Part shown: piece by piece, positions 49,705-60,151 of the stretch
Numbering within the stretch: position 1 is the stretch's first letter
How the letters are laid out: every line of letters starts with the position of its first letter
Position numbers and translations under genes: made by a program
The notes under the pieces: model-generated
Seen by the model: only the letters and a program-made list of their open reading frames with translations
The model's database searches: none
Told to the model about the DNA's origin: nothing
Assembly (NCBI RefSeq): GCF_007673525.1
Contig: NZ_VDZU01000001.1
Location: 1-64,000 of the forward strand
DNA: 64,000 bases
Origin: Fictibacillus phosphorivorans
Lineage (GTDB): Bacteria > Bacillota > Bacilli > Bacillales > Fictibacillaceae
Reading direction: 5' to 3'

Positions 49705-50184
49705 ATGAATTTGTCAAGAAATCGGAGAACAGATACTGCTTCAAAAGTGATCCCAGTTCCACCTCAAATCGTCTATCTAGCTATTATAAATCCGGATTCA
49801 CTAATTCAATGGCTTCCGCCTGAAGGGATGTCGGGTAAAATTGATACCTATGATTGCCGTGAAGGGGGAGCTTATAAAATGACGCTTACGTATGAATTGG
49901 ACGAGTTGATTCTTGGCAAAACGTCGGATAACACCGATGTGGCGGAAGGAACATTTTTGGAGCTGGTCCCAAACCAGCGAATTGTCCAATCTGTTAACTT
50001 CAATTCCGAAGATCCTGCTTTCTCTGGTGAGATGATACAGAAATGGCTATTGGAAGATGTTTCGGGAGGCACTAATGTTACAATTCTTTGTGAAAATGTA
50101 CCAGAAGGTATTCGTAAGGAAGATCACGACACTGGACTAAGGTCCACGCTAGAAAATCTTGCTGCTTTTACTGAGAAATTGTAA
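49705..50184 (+). CDS. SRPBCC (AHSA1-like) domain protein
   Basis: A 159-residue START/SRPBCC-fold protein of the activator-of-Hsp90-ATPase-like group: VIPVPPQIVYLAIINPDSLIQWLPPEGM near the start, GTFLELVPNQRIVQSVNF in the middle and a C-terminal helix RSTLENLAAFTEKL. The fold binds hydrophobic ligands in a cavity; the ligand is unknown. AAGGAGG precedes the ATG. Monocistronic, with its own terminator. Confidence 0.9.
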   Translation: MNLSRNRRTDTASKVIPVPPQIVYLAIINPDSLIQWLPPEGMSGKIDTYDCREGGAYKMTLTYELDELILGKTSDNTDVAEGTFLELVPNQRIVQSVNFNSEDPAFSGEMIQKWLLEDVSGGTNVTILCENVPEGIRKEDHDTGLRSTLENLAAFTEKL

Positions 50185-50209
50185 ATAGACACATGAAATT
50201 TATCGGATT

Positions 50210-50250
50210 AACAAGCCAGAGATTTTTTAAAATCTCTGGCTTGTTTCAGT
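50210..50250. terminator. terminator after the SRPBCC gene
   Basis: ACAAGCCAGAGATTTT/AAAATCTCTGGCTTGT, a perfect stem followed by TTCAGTTATTTT. Confidence 0.9.
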
Positions 50251-50299
50251 TATTTTATTGATCAGCGCGTATCTTTTAGTTTTTTAGTTTAGGGGCGCG

Positions 50300-50394
50300 G
50301 GGACGGTTCTCTTGCTTCTTATTGTATAATTAGATGGAAAAGGTGAATCCTTTAGTGTTTACAGTTGTAAGTTAGGAAGCAGCAGAACCGTCCC
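50300..50394. repeat. repeat family 3: inverted repeat built on GGGACGGTTCT
   Basis: GGGACGGTTCTCTTGCTTC (50300-50318) and GAAGCAGCAGAACCGTCCC (50376-50394) pair at about 17 of 19 positions across a 57-bp A/T-rich centre. It lies immediately downstream of the EamA gene. Confidence 0.8.
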
Positions 50395-50404
50395 TTTGCT
50401 TTCC

Positions 50405-51328
50405 CTACCTCCTCGCACCCCATCGATTTATCAGTCCAACTAGATGACCATTTACGAAAATAACCCCAAGGATAATGATTGCTCCACCTAGAATACTGGT
50501 ATAAATAACCTTTTCATGTAGAAGTAGCACAGCTGCTATCAGTGTAGAGACTGGTTCAAGGTATAAGAAAACAGATACTTGAGTGGCCTCCAACACCTCT
50601 AATGCTTTTGCCCAGTACCAGTAGGCAATACCGGATACAAAGACTCCAAGGAAGATAAGATGAGCCCATTCTACTCCATCTAGAAGAGTAAGCTTTTCCC
50701 AGCTTTTGTTCTGATAGATGAATGGGAGAGTAAGCAAAAGTCCCAAAGTACTCATGTAAAAGGTGAGGACCAATGCAGGCAATGGCACTTTTAGGCTTTT
50801 TAGTAAAACTGAATAAATGGCCCAATTTAAGGTACTGAGAACCATCAGTAGATACCCGATGTTGATCGAGAATCCTAATGACCTGTCTCCACCTGCTGTT
50901 GTGACCAGCAATACACCACTAATGGCCAAAATAATTCCAATAGCCTTTGGAAATGTCATCTTTTCATGCAGAAAGACCATGGAAAGAACGACGGTGAAAA
51001 TCGGGGATAACGTAATGAGCCAGCCTGCAGAGGATGCATCAATGGATAAAAGCGCGCTTGCCTGAATAACTTGATGAAGAAAAACACCAAGAATCCCTAA
51101 TACGATTAAGTGAGGAATATACTGTATCGGCAGCTTCATGGAATGTTCCTTTTTTACAAGGATAAGTACTAATAAAAATAATGCACCTATACCAAAACGG
51201 ATGACCAGAAGAGTAAAGGGATCAAGCTTGTCCAGTACCGCTTTAGTCGAGACAAAGGATATTCCCCAAAGGCTGATGGACATGGTGGCATACAATGAGG
51301 CTCCTAGCATTTTTCGAAATGAAATCAT
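50405..51328 (-). CDS. EamA family (DMT superfamily) transporter
   Basis: A 307-residue protein with ten predicted membrane helices in two EamA repeats (first SISLWGISFVSTKAVLDKLDPF, second LNWAIYSVLLKSLKVP). DMT exporters move small metabolites such as amino acids; the substrate is unknown. AAAGGAAAG precedes the ATG. It lies between two stretches of repeat family 3. Confidence 0.94.
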   Translation of the reverse strand: MISFRKMLGASLYATMSISLWGISFVSTKAVLDKLDPFTLLVIRFGIGALFLLVLILVKKEHSMKLPIQYIPHLIVLGILGVFLHQVIQASALLSIDASSAGWLITLSPIFTVVLSMVFLHEKMTFPKAIGIILAISGVLLVTTAGGDRSLGFSINIGYLLMVLSTLNWAIYSVLLKSLKVPLPALVLTFYMSTLGLLLTLPFIYQNKSWEKLTLLDGVEWAHLIFLGVFVSGIAYWYWAKALEVLEATQVSVFLYLEPVSTLIAAVLLLHEKVIYTSILGGAIIILGVIFVNGHLVGLINRWGARR

Positions 51329-51442
51329 AGATAGGCTTTCCTTTCCCAGTCAATTGTTCTACCATCTTATGCTTGTCCTCGAAAAAACATGAGAATGAGA
51401 AGCTTAGCTAGGGTCAAGAAAGTTCTTGTGAAACGAGGGGAA

Positions 51443-51469
51443 GGAACCAGCAGAACTGTCCCTTTGCTT
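51443..51469. repeat. repeat family 3, single arm upstream of the EamA gene
   Basis: GGAACCAGCAGAACTGTCCC followed by TTTGCTT matches the right arm at 50376-50400 in the same orientation. The partner arm is missing. Confidence 0.72.
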
Positions 51470-51492
51470 GCAAATATTACGGAGGTGTTGTG

Positions 51493-51582
51493 ATGGTAAG
51501 GAAATATCCCGAGCGTATTGCTGCACGAATGACGAAGAAGGGAAACGAGATGATTTCTCTTCTTTTTTGCGTTTGCGATTAG
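51493..51582 (+). CDS. candidate 29-residue small protein or leader peptide
   Basis: An ATG is preceded at 7 bases by GGAGG, part of GGAGGTG. The frame reads MVRKYPERIAARMTKKGNEM and ends CVCD-stop. A hairpin (AAGAAGGGAAA...TTTCTCTTC with six T, about 51534-51567) overlaps its 3' end. I do not recognise it. It could be a small protein, a leader peptide with attenuator, or chance. Confidence 0.4.
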   Translation: MVRKYPERIAARMTKKGNEMISLLFCVCD

Positions 51583-51767
51583 ATATTTAAAAAACGACCG
51601 AACGACCAACCTTTCGTTTCCATCTGTTAATTTCCCCATAACACGTTTATCTTTTTTATGAATTGTGCTCTAATAAGAAAGAGTTAAAAAAGCAGGTAGC
51701 TTACGTGCACTATGGCTTAAATGAGCATTAGTGTATGTATCAAGAGTTTGCGAAATGAGGAATACCC

Positions 51768-52652
51768 ATGAAAAGATTTAAGAAGTTTTATATAGAGATT
51801 ACGAGCATCTGTAATTTGGCGTGTCATTTTTGTCCTCCAACGGAACGAGCTAAACAGTTCATCTCCATTGATGATTTTACGAAGCGTTTAGACCAGATCA
51901 AGCCGTATACCGATTTCATCTATCTACATGTAAAAGGTGAGCCGCTGCTTCATCCTAAAATCGATCAGCTATTGGACATAGCCCATGAAAGAGGATTTAA
52001 AGTTAATATCACGACGAATGGGACACTCATCAAAAAGAACTGGGACAAGCTTATCAATAAGCCTGCGCTGAGACAGATGAATTTCTCCCTTCATAGCTTT
52101 GATGGCCACGTCGGGCAGAGTATGACGGATAAAGAAGAATACGTTAGAACGATTCTTTCTTTTGTACAAGAAGCAACGAAAGAGTCTTCGTTATTTGTTT
52201 CTTTAAGGCTTTGGAACCTGACGCAAGACAATGCAACGAACTTGGAGAAACAGCGTAATCGTCAGCTGCTTGAGATTATTGAAAACGAATTTAATCTCAC
52301 ATTTAAAATTGAAGAAAAGCTCACGCCGGGAAAAGGTATCAAACTAGCGGATCAAATTTTCATCAATCAAGATTACGAGTTTAAATGGCCGGCATTGCAT
52401 GAAGAAGAGGACGATGGAAAAGGGTTCTGCTATGGTCTGCGCAATCAAGCAGGCATTTTGGCGAACGGTACAGTCATTCCATGCTGCTTAGATGGAGAAG
52501 GGGTCATTAACTTAGGAAATATCAATGAAACAGACTTCTCAACTATTATTGAAGGTGATCGAGCAAATAATCTTGTAGATGGTTTTTCACGAAGAGAAGC
52601 GGTTGAAGAACTTTGCAGAAAATGTGGTTATCGTAAGCGGTTCGGTAAATAG
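51768..52652 (+). CDS. radical SAM protein with SPASM-like C-terminus
   Basis: The 294 residues have the radical SAM cluster motif CNLACHFC (C15, C19, C22), followed by GEPLLHP and TTNGTLI, typical of the AdoMet-binding barrel. Cysteines in GFCYGL, VIPCCLDGEG and ELCRKCGYRKRFGK suggest an auxiliary iron-sulfur cluster of SPASM type. No peptide precursor or modification partner lies beside it, so the substrate is unknown. It stands alone with its own terminator. Confidence 0.92.
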   Translation: MKRFKKFYIEITSICNLACHFCPPTERAKQFISIDDFTKRLDQIKPYTDFIYLHVKGEPLLHPKIDQLLDIAHERGFKVNITTNGTLIKKNWDKLINKPALRQMNFSLHSFDGHVGQSMTDKEEYVRTILSFVQEATKESSLFVSLRLWNLTQDNATNLEKQRNRQLLEIIENEFNLTFKIEEKLTPGKGIKLADQIFINQDYEFKWPALHEEEDDGKGFCYGLRNQAGILANGTVIPCCLDGEGVINLGNINETDFSTIIEGDRANNLVDGFSRREAVEELCRKCGYRKRFGK

Positions 52653-52676
52653 TACGAAAACACATGCTAGACATTT

Positions 52677-52707
52677 AAGACGGGGGAGTTATCCTGTCTT
52701 TTTTTAT
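52677..52707 (+). terminator. terminator after the radical SAM gene
   Basis: AAGACGGGGGA, loop gtta, TCCTGTCTTTTTTT (imperfect stem). Confidence 0.8.
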
Positions 52708-52713
52708 TATGGG

Positions 52714-52786
52714 GGAAAAACGCACCTAATCTTAAGAGCTCTGAAGCAGCAAATTCTGCATCCAGCATTGTGATTAGGTGCGTTCA
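52714..52786 (-). terminator. katG terminator
   Basis: The minus strand reads AACGCACCTAATC...GATTAGGTGCGTTTTT, a 13-bp stem with a long loop ending in a T-run, just after the katG stop. Confidence 0.78.
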
Positions 52787-52793
52787 TTGTTTA

Positions 52794-55040
<2,247 letters not shown>

Positions 55041-55080
55041 TTAAAATTGCAAAACACGAAAAGCCATGATGTTAAATATT

Positions 55081-55127
55081 TGATTATTATGATAACTCAA
55101 TTATAGTGGACAGATATGTGGATTCAA
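55081..55127 (-). promoter_or_regulatory. katG promoter with PerR-like box
   Basis: On the minus strand -35 TTGAAT (55122-55127), 16 bases, -10 TATAAT (55100-55105). The plus-strand sequence TGATTATTATGATAA (55081-55095) matches the PerR consensus TTATAATNATTATAA at about 12 of 14 positions and lies at the expected transcription start. Confidence 0.7.
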
Positions 55128-55251
55128 AGCGTAATGCACTTTTGATTGTCACATTATGAGTTATGTGTAAAACGCGAACTCTGGAAGAAGTCTTGAGTGA
55201 AATTCAGTGTGGTAAAATGAACAATAACTATAAGAAATGAGGACTACATAG

Positions 55252-55587
55252 ATGTCTAACCTACCAAACCGCCCGAAATGCAGCTCTGCTTATGTGTATG
55301 AGGATGGAGCTTTTCTCGTTTGTCCCGAGTGTGCTCATGAATGGGCTCCAGAAACAGAGAGCGAATCTGAAGAAAAGGTTGTAAAAGATTCTAACGGAAA
55401 CATTCTTCAAGATGGTGACTCTGTATCTGTAATTAAAGATCTTAAAGTCAAAGGAACATCTTCTGTTATTAAGATCGGAACAAAGGTAAAAGGAATTCGT
55501 CTCGTCGAAGGTGATCATGATATCGATTGTAAGATTGACGGATTTGGCGCAATGAAACTGAAGTCTGAGTTTGTAAAAAAGATATAA
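55252..55587 (+). CDS. YjdM/PhnA family zinc-ribbon protein
   Basis: The 111 residues match YjdM (formerly called PhnA, despite lacking proven phosphonoacetate hydrolase activity): LPNRPKC...[10 protein letters not shown] at the N-terminus, then [23 protein letters not shown] and [14 protein letters not shown]. The usual zinc ribbon has four Cys; the first (normally LPxCPKC) is Arg7, leaving C10, C24 and C27. Divergent from katG. Confidence 0.92.
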   Translation: MSNLPNRPKCSSAYVYEDGAFLVCPECAHEWAPETESESEEKVVKDSNGNILQDGDSVSVIKDLKVKGTSSVIKIGTKVKGIRLVEGDHDIDCKIDGFGAMKLKSEFVKKI

Positions 55588-55600
55588 AGTTATTCCGAGT

Positions 55601-55629
55601 AACCACCATTCTCCGGTGGTTATTTTTTT
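55601..55629 (+). terminator. yjdM terminator
   Basis: AACCACC, loop attctcc, GGTGGTTATTTTTTT. Confidence 0.9.
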
Positions 55630-55858
55630 CGTGATATAATCCCGCTTTCTAAGGTTCTAACTCTCTTAACCCCCGTCCTTCCAGTATTTAACGCTCATTT
55701 TTTCTCAAAAAAAGATGGAGAAACATAAATAAAAAAAGGTTAACAATCGAATACTTAGGGTATTTAATGAAAGTATGTGTGCATAAAAATTTTAAATACA
55801 AACTTTTATATTCTACTATAGTAATTATTCATAGATTGATCGCAAAAGGAGAGGCAGA

Positions 55859-57421
55859 ATGAATATACATTTTGAACAAAAGAAGCAGCAATTAGGTGTT
55901 CGGAAAATTTGGGGAAGCAAACAGCAAACCATTTCTTCTGTCTGCTTTGATTCCAGAAACGTAACGAATAACTCTTCCTTTGTTTGTATAACGGGTGAAC
56001 AATTTGACGGTCACAACTTTATTGAGAGTGCCATCAAGAACGGTGCAGTTGTGGTGGCCGGTGAAAATAAAGCGATTCTAAAAGAGGCGAGCGAAACCTA
56101 TAGAGATTGTACATTCTTACTCGTTGAGGATGCTCGCGTATTTATGGCTCAATTATCTATCCTATTTAATAAACGTATACATGAAAAATTAATCACAGTG
56201 GGCATTACTGGCACGAACGGGAAGACGACGGTCGCTGCTTATGTCAGATCATTAATGAACTTATGTGGTGTGAAATCTGGTTCAATCGGAACAACAGGTA
56301 TGATTTCATCTTCGGGAAACCTGAACATGAAACAGTCCACACCAACAACGCCTGAAGCACCTGATCTTCATCACATCTTCAAACAATTTGTAGAGAATGG
56401 CGATCAGCTCGCTGCGATGGAAGTTACTTCTGTTGGTATTGAACAAAAACGAACAGCAGGAATAGATTTTGATGTAGCGATTCACACAAACTTATCGCCT
56501 GAACATTTGGAGTTTCATCATACGTTTGAAAACTACAAACAAGCAAAGTTGAAGCTATTTAAACAAGCCAAAAAAGCGGTTGTGAACATTGATGACGAGG
56601 GAATGGGTAAAGAAATCGTTGAGTTGTTTGCAGGTCCGCTGCTAACGTACAGCATGAATGAAAAAAGCGGTGCGGATGTGATCGCATCGGATGTTAAGCA
56701 GGTATCGAACGGGACTTCATTCACTTTATCCGTTCACGGAAAACATTATTCTGTCATAACACCATTTTATGGATCTTATAATATAGCGAATCTCCTTTCT
56801 GCCATCTGTACAGGTTTGCATATCGGAATTCCATTAGAAAAAATGCTTCATGTTCTACCTGAAATGACAGGACCTGAAGGAAGATTTGAAATTATTCATA
56901 AGCAAAAGCGTAAGATCATTCTGGACTACGCACACACTCCTGTTGCTTTACAAAACTTAGTAACAGAAGTGAAAAAGCTGCCATACAGTCGACTGATTGT
57001 TCTAGTGATGGGTATTGGCATAAGAGATAAAGAGAAGATGCCAAAAATGGCAGAAACGATTGAGAACCAAGCAGATGAAATCGTCGTATCGGTTGATCAT
57101 CCAGGATACAACGATCCGAGCGAGATTGTCGGTCATGTGATGAAAGGTTTCAAAAATCCTGATGCACCTAACATTCACTCGGAGCTTACCCGTCATGATG
57201 CGGTAATCAAGGCATTGTCTCTTAGTGAAGAAAATGACATCGTTCTCCTCACGAGTGGCTGCATCAATGGGGCTCAAATAGTAAAAGGCGAGAAGATTCC
57301 TCACTCTGACAAAGACATCATTGCAGACTTCTTTAGAAGTAAAAAAGTGGCGAAGAGTGGAAGAATGTTTGCTTCTTCTAAGATAAGATGGGCTCCATCT
57401 AAAAAGAGAAACGTATTGTAA
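55859..57421 (+). CDS. MurE-like Mur ligase, stand-alone paralogue
   Basis: The 520 residues have MurE architecture: N-terminal UDP-sugar-binding domain (VCFDSRNV, SFVCITGEQFDGHNFI), central ATPase with GITGTNGKTT (115-124), STPTTPEAPDLH and NLSPEHLEFH, and a C-terminal domain (GPEGRFEII, ILDYAHTPVALQNL). MurE adds the third amino acid to the peptidoglycan stem. The position that reads DNPR in diaminopimelate-adding MurE reads DHPG here (413-416), and the gene is not in a cell-wall cluster. A different substrate is likely. AGGAGAGG precedes the ATG. Confidence 0.88.
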   Translation: MNIHFEQKKQQLGVRKIWGSKQQTISSVCFDSRNVTNNSSFVCITGEQFDGHNFIESAIKNGAVVVAGENKAILKEASETYRDCTFLLVEDARVFMAQLSILFNKRIHEKLITVGITGTNGKTTVAAYVRSLMNLCGVKSGSIGTTGMISSSGNLNMKQSTPTTPEAPDLHHIFKQFVENGDQLAAMEVTSVGIEQKRTAGIDFDVAIHTNLSPEHLEFHHTFENYKQAKLKLFKQAKKAVVNIDDEGMGKEIVELFAGPLLTYSMNEKSGADVIASDVKQVSNGTSFTLSVHGKHYSVITPFYGSYNIANLLSAICTGLHIGIPLEKMLHVLPEMTGPEGRFEIIHKQKRKIILDYAHTPVALQNLVTEVKKLPYSRLIVLVMGIGIRDKEKMPKMAETIENQADEIVVSVDHPGYNDPSEIVGHVMKGFKNPDAPNIHSELTRHDAVIKALSLSEENDIVLLTSGCINGAQIVKGEKIPHSDKDIIADFFRSKKVAKSGRMFASSKIRWAPSKKRNVL

Positions 57422-57435
57422 AAAAGTTGGATAAA

Positions 57436-57469
57436 AATGAACCCCGTTATGGATATAGCAGGGTTTTTA
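57436..57469 (+). terminator. terminator after the murE-like gene
   Basis: AACCCCGTTAT...ATAGCAGGGTTTTTA, an imperfect stem with a T-run. Confidence 0.75.
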
Positions 57470-57587
57470 CTCGTTGTGATTTCAGTAAACGAAGCATCAA
57501 ACACTCTCATTTTACAGTTATGGGGCATAACCCCTGAACAAGCCGGGTATTGGTTAATACTTACAAAATGTTGAGGGAGCTGACAGC

Positions 57588-58205
57588 GTGAATACACTTT
57601 TTTTAGTTTCTTTTTTAGTGAGTTCGATTGTGACAAGTGCGAATTCAAGCGAAATGGCCTTAAATCGGACGAGTAATGAAGTAACGCAGAATGATGAAGA
57701 GGAATCACAAAGCTTTTCTGAGCCGATCAATACGGAGAAACAGCAAAATGCTGTTTTGAAATTTATCAATGTGGACGTCGCAGCAGTCTCCACCTACGAA
57801 GTACAAGCCTTTGATTCTCTGGCAAGCGTTTCTGGCGGAAATTATACAGACGACGAGACCATGTATTTGGAGTTAGTAGAAACGACGATTCCTGCTTACG
57901 AAAAAGCAGTGTCCCAAGCAAAAACAATCGATGTTCAAGGAGAAGAATTAGTAGGAATGAAGAAGCAAATCGTAAAAGCTACTGAGACTTTTTATGAAGG
58001 CTTAATCCTTCAAAGGCAAGCGTTAGAACAACAAGATGAAAACCTCATGACACAGTCTAATTTAAAATTAGAAGAATACTTCCAATTGGTAGACGCTTAT
58101 CACGCAGAAATGGAATTGTTGAGCAAAAAATACGACATCGAATATAAAGACGCTCCAAGTCAATCAGAGCAATTGGAGCAAACAGAAGAAGGAGATTTCT
58201 TGTAA
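57588..58205 (+). CDS. secreted protein of unknown function
   Basis: A 205-residue protein with a short signal-like N-terminus (MNTLFLVSFLVSSIVTSANS), an acidic linker rich in Glu/Gln/Asn and then a mostly helical region (about 50-190) with TIPAYEKAVSQAKTI and TEFYEGL-like heptads, ending in a Glu/Gln-rich tail. The GTG start is preceded by GGGAG. I do not recognise the family. It has its own position between terminators or repeats and no obvious partner. Confidence 0.75.
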   Translation: MNTLFLVSFLVSSIVTSANSSEMALNRTSNEVTQNDEEESQSFSEPINTEKQQNAVLKFINVDVAAVSTYEVQAFDSLASVSGGNYTDDETMYLELVETTIPAYEKAVSQAKTIDVQGEELVGMKKQIVKATETFYEGLILQRQALEQQDENLMTQSNLKLEEYFQLVDAYHAEMELLSKKYDIEYKDAPSQSEQLEQTEEGDFL

Positions 58206-58267
58206 ATGCTATACCAAAGGGCTTAAGTCAGTGCATAGACATAGATTTTTATAAGACTTCATTGATA

Positions 58268-58520
58268 GTTGATTGGAGCGCAAGGTGCGAGACTCCTGGG
58301 GGATCAGCGGGACAGTTCGAAAAGTGGAAGTGGCTTGTTCAGCCCCGACAAGCAAAAGATGAATGGGTTTGAAGGCGCACTTTGCCTTCTTAGCCATTTA
58401 ACTTTTGACCTCGAGGGGCTAGCCACTGTAACTAGACAGGTGAGACTCTTAACAGCGCAAAGCGCTAAGAGGCTCAACGCACGCCCCCCGGAAAGTGAGC
58501 ATCCTGGAGCGCAAAGCAAC
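58268..58520 (-). repeat. intergenic repeat family 1, copy 8 (subfamily II) with 120-bp insert
   Basis: A 253-bp composite in reverse orientation. The outer parts match copies 4 and 5 (GATCAGCGGGACA, AGCGCAAAGCGCT, GCCCCCCGGAAAG). The insert (about 58315-58434) is the reverse complement of that in copy 6 at roughly 85-90% by eye, and the 4-bp word GACA flanks it on both sides. Open frames across it are spurious. Confidence 0.9.
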
Positions 58521-58545
58521 CTCTTTCAAGACTTCTAGGCATAAC

Positions 58546-58587
58546 AAAAAGTAGCTACCCTGTAAAAAAGGATAGCTACTTTTTTTA
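58546..58587. terminator. bidirectional terminator before the CMD gene 3' end
   Basis: AAAAAGTAGCTACCCT, loop gtaaaaa, AGGATAGCTACTTTTTTT. Confidence 0.92.
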
Positions 58588-59001
58588 ATGTGCCTTTGAT
58601 TCACTCACTTCTTCATCACGCATTGCAAAAACTTTCTTCGCAACCGTTAACGCGTTCAACACACGCGGAAAACCTGTGTACGGAATCAAGTGTGTAATGC
58701 TCTCCACGATTTCTTCTTTCGTTAGACCTGCTGTCAGACCCGTATTGATATGAAGCTCCAATTGAGGTTCCGTTCCTTGTGTCACAAGAGAAGAAATGGT
58801 AATAAGCGCTCTTTGTTTGTTCGTTAGTCCTGCTCGTGAATAGATCTCGCCGTACGCAAATTCAATAATGTATTTTCCTACATCTGGCGCGATATCTTGC
58901 AAATCATCTGAGATTTTTAAGTGTGTTGAAATGTCTTTGTTATCCGTTAGCGTGTACTCCATTAATTTATCTAATCCATTTTGAAAACGATCTTTTTCCA
59001 T
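58585..59001 (-). CDS. carboxymuconolactone decarboxylase family protein
   Basis: A 138-residue AhpD/CMD-like protein: PDVGKYIIEFAYGEIYSRAGLTNKQRALITISSLVTQGTEPQLELHINTGLTAGLTKEEIVE. The CxxC of true AhpD is absent, and the pattern is that of the gamma-carboxymuconolactone decarboxylase group, where many members have unknown roles. AGGAGG precedes the ATG. It is about 100 bases downstream of the LysR gene on the same strand and may be co-transcribed. Confidence 0.93.
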   Translation of the reverse strand: MEKDRFQNGLDKLMEYTLTDNKDISTHLKISDDLQDIAPDVGKYIIEFAYGEIYSRAGLTNKQRALITISSLVTQGTEPQLELHINTGLTAGLTKEEIVESITHLIPYTGFPRVLNALTVAKKVFAMRDEEVSESKAH

Positions 59002-59102
59002 GAGTAGTGCCTCCTATAATTTGTATAGGAATTACTTTATCTCAACTCAACCTATTCGTAAAATACATATAATTTATCTAAATTATGCATTTTAGTTATA
59101 TG

Positions 59103-59984
59103 TTATTCGCTAAATGGCGAGAGCATATTAATGAATTCTCGAGTCGCATACGTAACGTATTTATCTTTCTTTTTTATAATACCGAGCTTATAAGGTAGTG
59201 AAGGATCAACGATCGGAATGGCTTTAACCAAAGTTTGATCAACCTTTTTTGCGATGGATTCTGGAAAGATAGAAACCCCTAAGTTCTCCCCGATCATGCC
59301 GCTGATGAAGTCCCATTGTGAGCTTTCGTAGGAAATTTTAGGCTGAAAACCAGCTGCTATACATTCATTGATCACTCTGTCATGCAGGGTGAAGCCTTCT
59401 TTAAAAATGATAAAAGATTCATTCTCTAATTCCTTCATCGATACTTTTTCTCTATTCGCGAGCGGATGTGAATGATGAACAAATAGCATCAGGTGCTCGG
59501 TTAAGAAAGAAACGATTTCGAGTTTATCTTCATTTAAGGGCATAACGACAACCCCCAGATCTAAGAGACCGTCATTCACTTCTCGCTGCACACGGTTTGC
59601 GCCATGTTCGACGAGTTGAATCTGTATTTCAGGGTATGAAGCTTTGAATTTCTTGATGATTTTAGGGAAAAATAAGAAGCCGATCAACGGGGGAATCCCA
59701 ATTTTGATTTTCCCTTTTTTTAAGTTCATTAAGTCGTAAAGGTTAGATGATAGATTGTCCAAAGACTCTAGAATCATCTTGCTTTGCTCAAACACAATCT
59801 CGCCGGCTTCTGTTAGTTCAATCTGTCTTGAAGATCGATCAATCAGTTCCATCTCAAGTTCATCTTCTAAACTTTTTACCATTTTACTGAGACTAGGCTG
59901 AGATAAATGCAGTACAGTAGAAGCTTTCGTGAAGCTTTTGTGCTTGGCCACAGCATGAAAATAGGTCAATTGTCGAATATCCAT
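59103..59984 (-). CDS. LysR family transcriptional regulator
   Basis: The 293 residues have an N-terminal winged helix-turn-helix (MDIRQLTYFHAVAKHKSFTKASTVLHLSQPSLSKMVKSLE) and a periplasmic-binding-like effector domain. Divergently transcribed from the GntP permease-dehydrogenase pair, so it probably regulates that pair. The inverted repeat TATAACT...AGTTATA (60001-60032) in the shared promoter region is a candidate binding site. The inducer is unknown; 3-hydroxybutyrate is a reasonable guess. Confidence 0.95.
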   Translation of the reverse strand: MDIRQLTYFHAVAKHKSFTKASTVLHLSQPSLSKMVKSLEDELEMELIDRSSRQIELTEAGEIVFEQSKMILESLDNLSSNLYDLMNLKKGKIKIGIPPLIGFLFFPKIIKKFKASYPEIQIQLVEHGANRVQREVNDGLLDLGVVVMPLNEDKLEIVSFLTEHLMLFVHHSHPLANREKVSMKELENESFIIFKEGFTLHDRVINECIAAGFQPKISYESSQWDFISGMIGENLGVSIFPESIAKKVDQTLVKAIPIVDPSLPYKLGIIKKKDKYVTYATREFINMLSPFSE

Positions 59985-60000
59985 ATGGAGAACTCCATTC

Positions 60001-60032
60001 TATAACTTTTGTGCATACTATCTATAGTTATA
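60001..60032. promoter_or_regulatory. candidate LysR binding site
   Basis: TATAACT (60001-60007) and AGTTATA (60026-60032) form a perfect 7-bp inverted repeat between the divergent LysR and GntP permease genes. Confidence 0.5.
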
Positions 60033-60151
60033 ATTCATTTTACTTAATAAATACACAGGAGTAAAATGTCCTTCGTGCAATGAAAACTTTTGAAAAGTAA
60101 GTGCTAATAGATGAAAGCGCACTCTTTCTATATAAAAAAGGAGGAAAGATT

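Larger units (their letters stand above)
51329..51767. other. 439-base spacer between the EamA and radical SAM genes
   Basis: It holds one arm of repeat family 3, the small ORF at 51493-51582 and its hairpin. From 51583 to the radical SAM gene I see no further element. Confidence 0.4.

Noticed and set aside
58269..58538. An 89-codon open frame and its antisense counterpart with plausible length
   Set aside because: They lie wholly inside repeat family 1 copy 8 and exist because the repeat is GC-rich and stop-poor. There is no ribosome-binding site.
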